The translations under genes were made by a program, and so were the position numbers. The notes beneath the pieces are model-generated. The model saw only the letters and a list, made by a program, of their open reading frames with translations. It did not search any database and was not told the origin of the DNA. Positions 9,772-22,671 of a stretch of DNA of 64,000 nucleotides are shown in pieces; within the stretch, counting starts at the first letter, position 1, and every line of letters begins with the position of its first letter. The DNA is from Clostridiales bacterium (GTDB lineage Bacteria; Bacillota; Clostridia; Christensenellales; UBA1242): assembly GCA_015055515.1 (NCBI GenBank), contig SVIC01000002.1, forward strand, positions 62,001 through 126,000. Direction: 5' to 3'.

Positions 9772-11063
9772 TCCCTTCTTAATCTCCCTATGAAGAACCC
9801 TTCACATCCACTTATATGAGGATAAAAAGTTCTCAATTTATGATACACTTCTGTCTCTACGCCATTGGTCTCAACATCAATAATTTTATAATTTTTATTA
9901 TTTTTAAGAAAAATTCCTACAATCTTCTCATTCTCTGCTTTTAATATAGAACATGTGCTGTATATTAACTCACCACCACTTTTCACATATTTGGCACCAT
10001 TTTCTAATATTTGCAGTTGGATATTACTTAACTCTTTTATTGAGTCTTTTGTTCTATTTAATAGTACATCGGGTTTTTTATTAGTTATTCCTAAGTTACT
10101 ACATGGCACATCGCATAGCACAACATCAAATGAATTTTCCCAATCTTTTCTATATATAGTTGCATCATTGATAATAGTTGTTATGTTATCTATATCGTAA
10201 GTATGAGCATATTTATTAATCAAATCCACTCTCATATCAGATACATCACATGATACAACTTGTGCATCGGGATTGTTTTGCGCAATTAATACGCTTTTAC
10301 CTCCAGGCGCAGCACAAAGATCAAGCACTCTTTTCGCATCTCTTCTCACATTATTTGCTGTAATTATGCTTGGCAATCCTTGCACAACATAACATTTTGA
10401 AATGTTTGGTATATTTAATAACTCTGAATATTCTACATACATAGTATTTTTGTATGCTGATTTAATATGCTTGACCTTATTTTCATCCAGTTTTGCAATA
10501 AAATCCTCGATAGTCATCTTATCTTCAAGTACACGGATATGTGTCAATGTAGTGAGTTCACAGTTAAGGAAATTCTCTACAAAATCAGTATCATGATCAT
10601 TAATTAACTCTTCGATTGCCCATATTGGATAAGAATATTTTACACTCAAGTACAACAAATAATCTTTGTCCTTGCTTGGCATTGTGGCATTGCGCTTAGC
10701 GATATTTTTTAGTGTGCCATTTATAAATCCAGCTACATATTTAGGCATAACAGCCTTAGCAATATTAACAAGTTCATTCACACAAGCGAAATCTGGAATA
10801 CTATTAAGATAGTACATGATATAAGTACCGATCTTAAGTAGCAATACTGCTAGTTTGTCTGGACTCTTCTTAACATACTGATTAATGATATATTCTAACG
10901 AAATATCTTTTTCTATAACACCATACACAATCTTAGTAACAAGCTTTGTATTACTTGTAGAGTGCTCTCGCTGGATTGTCTTATTTAGTTCAATTCCAGC
11001 ATATGCACCATTCTCATACACTTTTCTTAATATTGTGTAGGCTTGTCTTATCTCCTTATTCAC
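9768..11063 (-). CDS. rsmB: 16S rRNA (cytosine967-C5)-methyltransferase RsmB
   Basis: VLDLCAAPGGKS, DVPCSNLG, YSTCSI motifs; NusB-like N-terminus. Confidence 0.93.
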   Translation of the reverse strand: MNKEIRQAYTILRKVYENGAYAGIELNKTIQREHSTSNTKLVTKIVYGVIEKDISLEYIINQYVKKSPDKLAVLLLKIGTYIMYYLNSIPDFACVNELVNIAKAVMPKYVAGFINGTLKNIAKRNATMPSKDKDYLLYLSVKYSYPIWAIEELINDHDTDFVENFLNCELTTLTHIRVLEDKMTIEDFIAKLDENKVKHIKSAYKNTMYVEYSELLNIPNISKCYVVQGLPSIITANNVRRDAKRVLDLCAAPGGKSVLIAQNNPDAQVVSCDVSDMRVDLINKYAHTYDIDNITTIINDATIYRKDWENSFDVVLCDVPCSNLGITNKKPDVLLNRTKDSIKELSNIQLQILENGAKYVKSGGELIYSTCSILKAENEKIVGIFLKNNKNYKIIDVETNGVETEVYHKLRTFYPHISGCEGFFIGRLRRE

Positions 11064-12015
11064 AGAATGCTCTGTCTCCTACCTTAATTTTTCCTGAATT
11101 CAATAAATCCTTTGCTTCTAATATTTTACCGTTTTCTGCTTGTAATCTATCTATACTTACATACTTGTCTCTTGCTTTTATAATTAGCCCAGCCTTACTC
11201 TTTGCTACGACTACATCTCCAGGATTTGCATCTAAATTTGCTAATATTTGTGATACCTCACATTCTTCTACTATATGAGCATTATAGAGCTTATATCTAT
11301 TGTCATTGATGTATGTAAAAGCAACTGGTGATGGATTAAGACCATGAATCATATTTACTATATCTTTTGCATTATTATTGAAATTGATCTTGCCATAATC
11401 AGACTTAAACATCGTACAATGTGTAGCCATTGTCTCGTCTTGCTCTATCATTTTGGCTGTTCCATTCTCTATCATATCCAATGCACGCAACAAAGTCTCA
11501 GCACCAAGGTGCGACAATCTATCAGACAACTCCCCATATGTCTCATTATCTAATATCTGCAACTCACTAGTAGTTATAATTGGACCATCATCTATGCCTA
11601 TACCACTCTGCAATATTGTTATACCTGTAGTCTTATCCCCATTTATAATTGCAGATTGAATAGGCGAAGCCCCCCTATATCTAGGCAAAATGCTACCATG
11701 TACGTTTATCACACCATACTTCTTTGCATATAAGATTTCCTTATTTAATATCTGCCCATACGCACAAGTCACTATTATATCGGCATCCAATTCTTTTATT
11801 GTATCTACACCCTCTAGCCTAATCTTATTGAATTGATATATATCATAACCATATTCTTTCGCAAGCATCTTTACTGGAGACTCTTGGAGTTTATTACTTC
11901 TGCCAGTCGCCTTATCAGGCTGTGTTATAACAGCAACAACCTCATGTCTACTATCAGCCAACGCCCTAAGACATGGTACTGCAAACTGCGGTGTGCCCAT
12001 ATATATTATCTTCAT
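11056..12015 (-). CDS. fmt: Methionyl-tRNA formyltransferase
   Basis: MKIIYMGTPQFAVPCL, NVHGSILPRYRGASPIQ, GDKTTGIT. Confidence 0.96.
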   Translation of the reverse strand: MKIIYMGTPQFAVPCLRALADSRHEVVAVITQPDKATGRSNKLQESPVKMLAKEYGYDIYQFNKIRLEGVDTIKELDADIIVTCAYGQILNKEILYAKKYGVINVHGSILPRYRGASPIQSAIINGDKTTGITILQSGIGIDDGPIITTSELQILDNETYGELSDRLSHLGAETLLRALDMIENGTAKMIEQDETMATHCTMFKSDYGKINFNNNAKDIVNMIHGLNPSPVAFTYINDNRYKLYNAHIVEECEVSQILANLDANPGDVVVAKSKAGLIIKARDKYVSIDRLQAENGKILEAKDLLNSGKIKVGDRAFCE

Positions 12016-12021
12016 ATCTTA

Positions 12022-12462
12022 CTACTCCACTATTTTATCTATAAATAGTATGCCATCTAGATGATCCAACTCATGACACACTGCAACGGCCGTGAAATCA
12101 CACACAGTCAATGTCATAGCATTTCCATACCTATCAAAAGCCTTTACAGTTATCTCGTATGGTCTCTCAACTTTGCCATTAGTGTTCTTAACACTAAGAC
12201 ACCCTTCCATACCCACTTGTTTGCCTTTTTTTGCTATTATCTCAGGATTAATCAGTTCTAACTTTAATCCATTTGCTTCAACTATAACAACCCTTTTTAA
12301 CACTCCTACTTGAACTGCCGCTATGCCACAGCCATTATTCTGGACCATTGTGTCGTACATATCATCCAGCAACTGCCATAGAGGTGCATCAAATTGGCTA
12401 ACTGCCTTGCTTTTCTTTCTAATTATTTCATTATCACTTAATATAATATTTCTTAACGCCAT
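12022..12462 (-). CDS. def: Peptide deformylase
   Basis: GCGIAAVQVG, EGCLSV, CHELDHLDGILF. Confidence 0.95.
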   Translation of the reverse strand: MALRNIILSDNEIIRKKSKAVSQFDAPLWQLLDDMYDTMVQNNGCGIAAVQVGVLKRVVIVEANGLKLELINPEIIAKKGKQVGMEGCLSVKNTNGKVERPYEITVKAFDRYGNAMTLTVCDFTAVAVCHELDHLDGILFIDKIVE

Positions 12463-12531
12463 AATTTTCTCCTAAAGTATCATTATAGTATAGCATAGCC
12501 ACACATATTTTGCAAATAGTAAAAACAAGTT

Positions 12532-14793
12532 TTATGATAAGCTAAGTGGGTTATTTTCAACAAATACAGACACTTTGTTTTTCTCATATTTATCTAATAC
12601 TTGATAGATTTTAGATACAATTTCTTTGCTTAATGTTCTATTAAATCTTAACACAACTTGAAACCTATATTTGTTCTTTAATTTACTAAGAGGTGACTGC
12701 ATTGCTTGTAGAAAATATATTTCATTTTTGTATTCAACCTTCAATGCTTTTAAGTCATTGAAGATATCTCTTGTATAATTTCTAGCATTATTTTCATTCT
12801 CACTACTTATCAATATTCTAATAATTTCAGCAAAAGGTGGAAAATGTGTAGTTTGCCTTAGATTAATTTCTTTTTCATAAAATTTAGAATAATTGTAGTT
12901 CGCAACCAGATTGTATACATAGTTGTTTGGGAAATAGGTTTGTAATACAACTCTACCCTCTGCACTACTTCTGCCTGCACGGCCTGCTACTTGTGTGATC
13001 AACTGGAAGGTTTTTTCACTTGCACGATACTCTCCGAAGAACAAACTTAGGTCTGCATCTAGAATACCAACAAGGTCTACTTCGGGAAAATCATGCCCTT
13101 TTGCTATCATCTGAGTACCTACTAGTATAGATGGCTTTGACCTAGCAAATTCTGCTAATATATTTGCATGGCTATTTTTTGTCTTGGTTGTATCCATATC
13201 CATACGGAATATTGGTATGTTTGGAAAAATATTTTTCAAATCTTCTACAACCTTTTGGGTTCCAGTACCCCCCAATTTAATTTCATCGCTACCACATTCT
13301 GGACATTTATTAAAACTACGAAATCTGTTGCCACAATAATGACATTTCAGTTCGCCACACTCTTTGTGATAACTAAGGGTAAGATCACAAGCCGGACACC
13401 TAGGAATATATCCACATGCTTTACAGCTAACAAAACTAGAAAAACCCCTTCTATTAATAAAAATAATTGCCTGGTTGTTTCTCTTGATTGTATTTGATAG
13501 TTCTTGAATAAGTCTGTTTGAAAATATAGATGTATTGCCCGACTTAAATTCTGCTAGCATATCTATAATCTCTATCGTTGGCATTTCTTTGTTATTTGCA
13601 CGAATAGGCAATTCAAGCCTTACAAAATCCTCTTTCTCTGACTTATAATAACTCTCGATATTAGGAGTTGCACTACCTAACACAACAGGGCAATCATTGT
13701 ATTTTGCCCTTAATTTTGCAACCTTGTATGTCTCATATCTAGGATTACTATCGGATACATATGAATTATCGTGCTCCTCATCAATGATGATCACTCCGAC
13801 ATTCTCTATTGGTGTAAATATTGCACTTCTTGCACCTACTACGATCTTTGCTTCTTTCTTATAGATCCTATTCCATTCATCGAACTTTTCGCCCGAACTA
13901 AGTCCGCTATGTATAACTGCAATATCACTGCCAAATGTAGATGTAAAAATAGAAACCATCTGGGGTGTAAGCGAAATTTCTGGAACAAGCATAATAGCAG
14001 TTTTTTTCTCAGCAAGACATTTTCTAATGATTCTAGTATATACCTCAGTCTTCCCACTGCCAGTAACACCATGCAGTAAGAACATATTATATTTTGAATT
14101 AGAGATTGCGTCTACTGCTTCTTGTTGATATTTATTTAATACAACGTCTTTTTTTTCCTTGAATATTGTTGATTGCAGTCTGTTTTTTGTTCGTTCTTTT
14201 ACTATTACTACCCCATCATCTATCATCTTTTTTAACGATGCTGATGAGAAATTTTTTGCCAGATTAGTATATGTTTCTTCGCCCTTTTGTTCCAAATACT
14301 TAACAATAAGGATTGGATTTTTCGAATTTTTTCTTAGTGTTGAGAGATATTTATCTATGTCAATATCATGATTCAATGTCACATATTTGACTACTAAATT
14401 GTGTATGTTGCCATTCCTTATTTCTGAAGGAATAACCAACTTAATTAAATCAATATATTTAAGATAGAAGTCTGACTTCATATTATGAACTAATTGGATT
14501 AATTCTGGTTTAATTATTTGCGGTAAAAGTACTTCTTTGACCTCCTTCAACTTATCTAAATCATAATCGGAATAGTCCTTAATATTAAGAACAAATCCAT
14601 ATATTGACCTATTTCCGAAGGGTACGCTTACCATATCACCAATATTGACCAAAAAATCTTCAGATATCCTATAATCGAATACCTTATCTACCTCACTATT
14701 AACAATGTCTACTATTACTTCCGCTATCTTCATATGATCATAACTTATTTTATATTTGCTTTTTACAAACCTACTTGCACTTAAAGTATACAA
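12532..14793 (-). CDS. priA: Primosomal replication protein N' (PriA helicase)
   Basis: LLHGVTGSGKTEVY, DEEH, cysteine-rich CxxC zinc repeats, GTQMIAKGHDFPEV. Confidence 0.95.
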   Translation of the reverse strand: MYTLSASRFVKSKYKISYDHMKIAEVIVDIVNSEVDKVFDYRISEDFLVNIGDMVSVPFGNRSIYGFVLNIKDYSDYDLDKLKEVKEVLLPQIIKPELIQLVHNMKSDFYLKYIDLIKLVIPSEIRNGNIHNLVVKYVTLNHDIDIDKYLSTLRKNSKNPILIVKYLEQKGEETYTNLAKNFSSASLKKMIDDGVVIVKERTKNRLQSTIFKEKKDVVLNKYQQEAVDAISNSKYNMFLLHGVTGSGKTEVYTRIIRKCLAEKKTAIMLVPEISLTPQMVSIFTSTFGSDIAVIHSGLSSGEKFDEWNRIYKKEAKIVVGARSAIFTPIENVGVIIIDEEHDNSYVSDSNPRYETYKVAKLRAKYNDCPVVLGSATPNIESYYKSEKEDFVRLELPIRANNKEMPTIEIIDMLAEFKSGNTSIFSNRLIQELSNTIKRNNQAIIFINRRGFSSFVSCKACGYIPRCPACDLTLSYHKECGELKCHYCGNRFRSFNKCPECGSDEIKLGGTGTQKVVEDLKNIFPNIPIFRMDMDTTKTKNSHANILAEFARSKPSILVGTQMIAKGHDFPEVDLVGILDADLSLFFGEYRASEKTFQLITQVAGRAGRSSAEGRVVLQTYFPNNYVYNLVANYNYSKFYEKEINLRQTTHFPPFAEIIRILISSENENNARNYTRDIFNDLKALKVEYKNEIYFLQAMQSPLSKLKNKYRFQVVLRFNRTLSKEIVSKIYQVLDKYEKNKVSVFVENNPLSLS

Positions 14794-14858
14794 TAAATGA
14801 AATAAATATCATAGACAATTCAACATACCAAAGAAAAAAATCTATTTAATAATAGATT

Positions 14859-15077
14859 TTATTCTGTGGTAATATTATTCTGTACATTGTCTTCTTCGGC
14901 AATAACTGTACCTTCATATATTTCATGTACAGCTCTAGTTACTTCTGGTATAGCATTCAACTCTTCTTCTGTCAAAGTTCTTTGTAAATATTTTGCTCTT
15001 TTTCCAGCAAGAACTGCTAACTTATATGGATTGCCTACTTTCTTTACTAATTTATCAATTGGTGGTTCTAGTAACAT
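14859..15077 (-). CDS. rpoZ: DNA-directed RNA polymerase subunit omega
   Basis: MLLEPPIDKLVKKVGNPYKLAVLAGKRAKYL typical clostridial omega. Confidence 0.88.
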   Translation of the reverse strand: MLLEPPIDKLVKKVGNPYKLAVLAGKRAKYLQRTLTEEELNAIPEVTRAVHEIYEGTVIAEEDNVQNNITTE

Positions 15078-15143
15078 AATATAGCTCCTTCATTAATATA
15101 TCTTGTAGTATAACCTAAATATAAAAATATTTCAACTTAAATT

Positions 15144-17099
<1,956 letters not shown>

Positions 17100-17103
17100 T
17101 CAC

Positions 17104-19368
17104 CTATTTTATAAGAGTTAACGGTGCAAAGTCCAAAGACAATTTCTTCACACCAATTTTATCAAACTGACAAGAAGCATAAATGCTTCCTTCTACATTC
17201 TCTAATCCTACAATTCTACCCGTGCCAAACTTTGGATGTGACACCATTGAGTTGATTTTATATTCACTGAACTTGTTTTGTTCTTTTAACTTATTTGCCT
17301 TTATACTAATAAAATTCATAGAAGTATCAAGGCTAGACTTAGTAGATGTAGACGCAAAAGATGGCTTATTATAATTCGTTCCATAAGTGTTAGAATAAGA
17401 ATTCGAATAACTATTATGATAACTATAGTTATTCTCTGAATAATATTGCCTATTAGTATTCACTGTAGGAGCAGCTAGCTTCATCTCTTTCAAGAATCTA
17501 CTCTCGGTTGTGTAACTTCTATTTCCATATAAGAATCTGGATTTTGCTCTGGTTATTACTAGGTTTTTCTTCGCTCTGGTTATTGCCACATACATAAGTC
17601 TACGCTCTTCTTCTAATTGAGCTGCATCATCCAATGCTCTAGACAGAGGAAAACACCCTTCTTCTGCACCAATTATATATACGTAGTCGAATTCCAAACC
17701 TTTGCTGGCATGTACAGTTGATACACTTATATTATCTCCATTACCATCACTTTCTTCAATGTTGTTTTCAAGTGTAACACTCTCAAGATAATCGGTTAGT
17801 GATGCTGTAGGATTGTTCTTCTCGTACATAATCATAGATTGAACCAATTGCTCAATATTTGCTTTTCTATCCACATCCTCATCAGAGTTAGTCGCATATT
17901 GTTCCATAATTTCACATTTACTTATAATAGATTTAATTAGTGAACTCATACTATCTGTCTCAAGAGAAGAAGTAAGTTGTCTCATCACCTCACTAAAGCC
18001 AGAAATCTTTGCTTTTAATGATGTAGGTAAATCATAATTATTATAATCCAAAACTATTTCTAATATTGATTTATTATTGACCTTTGCACATTCAGCCAAC
18101 TTATCAATACTTGCTTGTCCAATGCTACGCTTAGGATAATTGATTATTCTTAATAAGCTAATATCATCCTTAGGATTAGTTAACACCCTTAAATAAGCCA
18201 ACATATTCTTTATCTCTAATCTGTCGAAGAACTTATAGATACCACTAACTACAAATGGCAAGTTATAATTTAATAATTTCTCTTCTATCAATCTAGATAG
18301 TGCACTTATTCTCATTAATACACCAATAGAATTCAATGGCACACCGTTCATATATAGCCTATTAATACTTCTTGCAATATACTCAGCCTCTTCTATCTCA
18401 TCATTAGATTGTGAGTACACGACTGCATCACCATCTTCATTATTTGTATATAATGTCTTATCTATTCTAGATACATTGTTCTTTATTAGCATATTTGCTT
18501 TTGATATTATTGCCTTAGTGCTTCTATAATTTTGCTCTAATTTATAAATTTTTGCATTATTATATTCTTTTAAGAAATTCCTAATATTGTCTATATTGGC
18601 GCCACGCCAAGTATAAATACACTGATCCTCATCACCTACAACAAATATATTGCCATAATATTGAGATAATAATTTAACTAATTTATATTGTACTACGTTA
18701 GTATCTTGGAACTCATCTACAAGTATATATTTGAATTTCTTCTGGTATTTTTGTAATACATCACTAAATTCTTCGAACAATACCAATGTCTTATATAATA
18801 AGTCATCGAAGTCCAGACTATTGCATCGCCTCAACTCTTCTTCATACTCACTAAAGCCTTTCTGAATCAACTCCAAATCGGTATCATAACTAATTAATTT
18901 GCAATACTCTATTATTGACAAACCCTCATTCTTGGCCTGAGATATATGCCAAGACAACTTTTCTGCAAAACCCTCTTTGTCTACACCTAAGTTCTTAACA
19001 ACAGACTTAATTATCTTCTTTCTATCATTCTCATCACATATCGTAAAATATTTAGTATAACCATCAAGGTTTTCAATATTTTCCCTTAAGATCTTAACAC
19101 ACATAGCATGAAAGGTACTAACCCATACACCATAAGCCATTGTAGACATATTCTGTATTCTTTCTTTCATTTCTCGTGTAGCCTTATTAGTAAAAGTAAT
19201 AGCAAGAATCTCTGTAGGATCAGCAAAATTTTCATCTATTAGATAACAGATTCTGTGGGTTAACAACCTGGTCTTACCGCTACCAGCACCTGCCGTAACC
19301 AATATAGCGCCTTCAGTGTCTTTGGCTATTTGTAATTGCATATCATTTAAGTCGTTTATATTATACAT
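17104..19368 (-). CDS. pcrA: ATP-dependent DNA helicase UvrD/PcrA
   Basis: VTAGAGSGKTRLLTHRI, DEFQDTN, VGDEDQCIYTWRGA, SVSTVHASKGLEFDYVY. Confidence 0.94.
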   Translation of the reverse strand: MYNINDLNDMQLQIAKDTEGAILVTAGAGSGKTRLLTHRICYLIDENFADPTEILAITFTNKATREMKERIQNMSTMAYGVWVSTFHAMCVKILRENIENLDGYTKYFTICDENDRKKIIKSVVKNLGVDKEGFAEKLSWHISQAKNEGLSIIEYCKLISYDTDLELIQKGFSEYEEELRRCNSLDFDDLLYKTLVLFEEFSDVLQKYQKKFKYILVDEFQDTNVVQYKLVKLLSQYYGNIFVVGDEDQCIYTWRGANIDNIRNFLKEYNNAKIYKLEQNYRSTKAIISKANMLIKNNVSRIDKTLYTNNEDGDAVVYSQSNDEIEEAEYIARSINRLYMNGVPLNSIGVLMRISALSRLIEEKLLNYNLPFVVSGIYKFFDRLEIKNMLAYLRVLTNPKDDISLLRIINYPKRSIGQASIDKLAECAKVNNKSILEIVLDYNNYDLPTSLKAKISGFSEVMRQLTSSLETDSMSSLIKSIISKCEIMEQYATNSDEDVDRKANIEQLVQSMIMYEKNNPTASLTDYLESVTLENNIEESDGNGDNISVSTVHASKGLEFDYVYIIGAEEGCFPLSRALDDAAQLEEERRLMYVAITRAKKNLVITRAKSRFLYGNRSYTTESRFLKEMKLAAPTVNTNRQYYSENNYSYHNSYSNSYSNTYGTNYNKPSFASTSTKSSLDTSMNFISIKANKLKEQNKFSEYKINSMVSHPKFGTGRIVGLENVEGSIYASCQFDKIGVKKLSLDFAPLTLIK

Positions 19369-19398
19369 GGTTTTTCCTTATAATTATCATTACACAAA

Positions 19399-19428
19399 TA
19401 AAGAAATTCTCTTACAAGAATTTCTTTT
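19399..19428 (-). terminator. Hairpin terminator upstream of pcrA
   Basis: aaagaaattct-cttaca-agaatttctttt. Confidence 0.5.
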
Positions 19429-19504
19429 ATCTGTACATAATATTATACCACACTCAACTCATTTAACAAAACAATAAGCATATTGTTTTGTGTAAGAATG
19501 CATT

Positions 19505-19894
19505 TTAGATAGCGCGCTTCTCTTTATTAAAATACCTTACACGCACATCATTATACTTCTCTGCCATTGTAAGTATATATGATTGTTTCTCTACATCGCT
19601 CAATCCATTAAAAATATCAATATCGATAAGTTGGGCGAATGGATTAAGGGAATAATCATCGGCATCTAACAACTCTATTACCCTTCTTTCGAATTCATCA
19701 TCGATCCTACTACCTATCTTTACATACTCTATTTTTGCCTTTAATTTCTTCATTGCACATGCATTTTTGATAAAATAATTACTTACTTTGGGAACAAAAG
19801 TCTGTTTCTCCTCTGTCTCTTTATACTCACCCTTCATCAGACGTTGTTTGGCAATGTTTGCCAATATCTTTAATTGATTATTTCTTTTTCTCAT
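19505..19894 (-). CDS. Hypothetical protein
   Basis: 129 aa ORF between rpsU and pcrA. Confidence 0.6.
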   Translation of the reverse strand: MRKRNNQLKILANIAKQRLMKGEYKETEEKQTFVPKVSNYFIKNACAMKKLKAKIEYVKIGSRIDDEFERRVIELLDADDYSLNPFAQLIDIDIFNGLSDVEKQSYILTMAEKYNDVRVRYFNKEKRAI

Positions 19895-20019
19895 TTCTTC
19901 TCCTATTTTTTAGCGATAATATTATTGTATAACAATACATATTATTATCCTAAAATATATAGGAATGAAAAAAGACAGACTTTGTCGAAGCATGACTTGT
20001 TCTGTCTTAATAAAAATAA

Positions 20020-20202
20020 TTATCTATTCTTTTTGTTTCTCTTTATAGCAGCCTTTTGCTTTTTCTTCTTCTTAACACTAGGCTTCTCATATTGCTCGTG
20101 CTTTCTTAGATCGCCGATGATACCATCTTTTTGGCATTTTCTCTTAAATCTCTTGATAGCGCTCTCAACATTCTCGTTCTCGCCAACTCTAACTGTAGAC
20201 AC
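20020..20202 (-). CDS. rpsU: 30S ribosomal protein S21
   Basis: MSTVRVGENENVESAIKRFKRKCQKDGIIGDLRKHEQYEKPSVKKKKK. Confidence 0.95.
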   Translation of the reverse strand: MSTVRVGENENVESAIKRFKRKCQKDGIIGDLRKHEQYEKPSVKKKKKQKAAIKRNKKNR

Positions 20203-20287
20203 TTATTTTTCACCCACTTTTTTATAAAATCTGAAGTATATTATACTCAAAAATAATACTTTGTCAACATTTTGAAAAATTAATTAA

Positions 20288-20692
20288 TTAAATTTTTAAT
20301 TTTTCTGCAATTTTAGCTAGATCTATATCATATTTTTCCTTTAATGGCCATATGTCAAGTCCATCTTCAGCACGTCTTGGAATAATGTGTACATGATAAT
20401 GGAATACCGATTGCTGTGCATCTACACCACTAGCATTAATTATGTTAACGCCCGTATATCCGCAATTATTTACGTAATGCTCGGATATATATTTCACAGC
20501 CTCTTGCACTCTCATATAATATTCCATATCACAGTCCAGACTATTTACATAATGTTCCTTTGGTATAACTAATGTATGTCCAACAGAATCCTTTGCAATA
20601 TCTAGGAATGCATAGACATATTCATTTTCATATATTTTATAACTAGGAACCTCTCCCTTAATTATTTTACAAAAAATACAGTTATTTTCCAT
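20288..20692 (-). CDS. HIT family protein
   Basis: CIFCKIIKGEVPSYKIYE..., HYHVHIIPR (HxHxH). Confidence 0.94.
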   Translation of the reverse strand: MENNCIFCKIIKGEVPSYKIYENEYVYAFLDIAKDSVGHTLVIPKEHYVNSLDCDMEYYMRVQEAVKYISEHYVNNCGYTGVNIINASGVDAQQSVFHYHVHIIPRRAEDGLDIWPLKEKYDIDLAKIAEKLKI

Positions 20693-21944
20693 ATTCCACC
20701 TTTAACCCTTCTTTATATAATTCTAATCCTTTTACCTTTATTATACTACCTATTACTATATTTTTGTTATTTGGCAAATAACACTTTATATAGTTCTCAC
20801 TATACCCTACAAGATAGTCTCCCTCAGTCTCTTCAATTAGCATTTCCATGCCTTTTCCAACGTATTTTAGATTGTATTCTTTTTGCAATTCTTCCGCAAT
20901 GCTAGATAGTCTGTTCATCCTATCTTTTTTTATCTCGGGAGCCGTATCTACAAATGTTGCTGCCCGTGTGCCCTTTTTCGCACTAAATGGGAAGCAATGA
21001 ATTTTACCAAACTTCACTTTTTTAACTAAATTCATAGTGCTGGCAAAATTTTCTTCTGTTTCACCTGGAAATCCCACTATAATATCTGTTGTTATATTTG
21101 CATTAGGAAAATATGAATATATCATTTCACAAGCATTTACATACTCCCTTGCAGTATATTTCCTATTCATTGACTTCAATACATCATCATCTCCACTTTG
21201 TAACGACAGATGAAAATGTGGAACAAAATTGGGCATACCTTTCATTATTTCTAATAGATCATTGGTTACTACACTTACTTCCAGACTACCCAGACGTATT
21301 CGAGCATCAATATCACTTAACTGAAGTAACAAATCCCTTAAGGCGTATCTATCATTAATCTTATAATCGGACATATCTATACCAACCAATACTATCTCGT
21401 TATAATCTCGTGATAATTCACGCGCCTCTTCAACAACCGATGATATATCTCTACTTACGCTCCTACCTCTAAGATATGGAATAATACAATAACTGCAGAA
21501 TCTATTACATCCATCTTGAATCTTAATATATGCACGTGCTTGATCTATTTTAGGATCTGTTAGATTATAATTAAATCCTGATAGTCGCACATCATCATAT
21601 AATTTGCCTTCAAAGTAATCTATAATCAAATCTTTGCGTTGATTATCAAAGACTGCATCGACACCGTTCTTTTGCAAAAAACTATCCTTATTTGCATCGC
21701 TTGCACAACCACATACTAATATTTTTGCATTAGGATTCAACTTGTTTATTTTTGAAACATATTGCCTACTCTTTTTCTCTGACTCATTAGTCACAGCACA
21801 CGTATTTAGAATATAATAATCTGCAACAATTAACTCTTCGCTAGTCACAAAACCCATTGCTTGCAATTTTTTTGCTAAGCAATCACTTTCATACTTATTA
21901 ACTTTACATCCTAATGTCAGTATACTTATTATCTCTTTTTTCAT
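20682..21944 (-). CDS. mtaB: tRNA (t6A37-C2) methylthiotransferase MtaB
   Basis: LGCKVNKYESD, CNRFCSYCIIPYLRGRSVSR radical SAM motif. Confidence 0.92.
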   Translation of the reverse strand: MKKEIISILTLGCKVNKYESDCLAKKLQAMGFVTSEELIVADYYILNTCAVTNESEKKSRQYVSKINKLNPNAKILVCGCASDANKDSFLQKNGVDAVFDNQRKDLIIDYFEGKLYDDVRLSGFNYNLTDPKIDQARAYIKIQDGCNRFCSYCIIPYLRGRSVSRDISSVVEEARELSRDYNEIVLVGIDMSDYKINDRYALRDLLLQLSDIDARIRLGSLEVSVVTNDLLEIMKGMPNFVPHFHLSLQSGDDDVLKSMNRKYTAREYVNACEMIYSYFPNANITTDIIVGFPGETEENFASTMNLVKKVKFGKIHCFPFSAKKGTRAATFVDTAPEIKKDRMNRLSSIAEELQKEYNLKYVGKGMEMLIEETEGDYLVGYSENYIKCYLPNNKNIVIGSIIKVKGLELYKEGLKVEYGK

Positions 21945-21947
21945 TTG

Positions 21948-22670
21948 TTAATTATCTAGCAATATTGATACATAACCAGCCATAGCAATACTTGCAGTCT
22001 CTGCCCTAAGTATTCTGCTACCCAATGATATGCTCACTCCTCCGCCTTTTATTATTTTCTTTATTTCTTGTTCTTCAAATCCACCCTCTGACCCAATAAT
22101 TATGGCGATCTTAGACGAATTCTTTATTTTATCAATATATTTACTTAATTTGATAGACTTCTCGCACTCATTCGCAAATAATACTAGATCATAGTTAGTA
22201 AACAACTCAATCATTTTGTCGAAAGCTATACTGTCATGAATTATCATAGATTTACTGCGTTTGCATTGTTTTGAACTCTGATTGCTTATCTTCTGCAATT
22301 TGTCTTGCTTATTTTCACTAGGTTTTACTGTCTGATATTTAGAATGAAACAATCTCAAGTTTGCAACACCTAACTCATTTAATTTTTGAACAATCATTGA
22401 CATTTTATCGTTTTTCACTAATGCTTGAAACACATCAATACACTTTGTTGGATTGTGATCATTGCTTTTCTTTTCCAACACTCTGCATATTGTCTCTCTT
22501 TTAGTAATATCTTGTATCTCACAGATATAATCATACTCATCGTTGCATACTACAATGATTTTATCACCAGTTCTCATCCTAATGACATTGCAGATATGAT
22601 TGTGCTCTTCGCCCTCTATAGATATAATATCAGAATCTATTAATTTGTCTAAGAAAAATCTTTTGTACAT
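21948..22670 (-). CDS. rsmE: 16S rRNA (uracil1498-N3)-methyltransferase RsmE
   Basis: IGSEGGFEEQEI, SLGSRILRAETA. Confidence 0.93.
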   Translation of the reverse strand: MYKRFFLDKLIDSDIISIEGEEHNHICNVIRMRTGDKIIVVCNDEYDYICEIQDITKRETICRVLEKKSNDHNPTKCIDVFQALVKNDKMSMIVQKLNELGVANLRLFHSKYQTVKPSENKQDKLQKISNQSSKQCKRSKSMIIHDSIAFDKMIELFTNYDLVLFANECEKSIKLSKYIDKIKNSSKIAIIIGSEGGFEEQEIKKIIKGGGVSISLGSRILRAETASIAMAGYVSILLDN

Positions 22671-22671
22671 A

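Noticed and set aside
13168-14079. Several antisense ORFs inside priA
   Set aside because: Fully inside a strongly supported coding gene, no start signals or protein-like composition.
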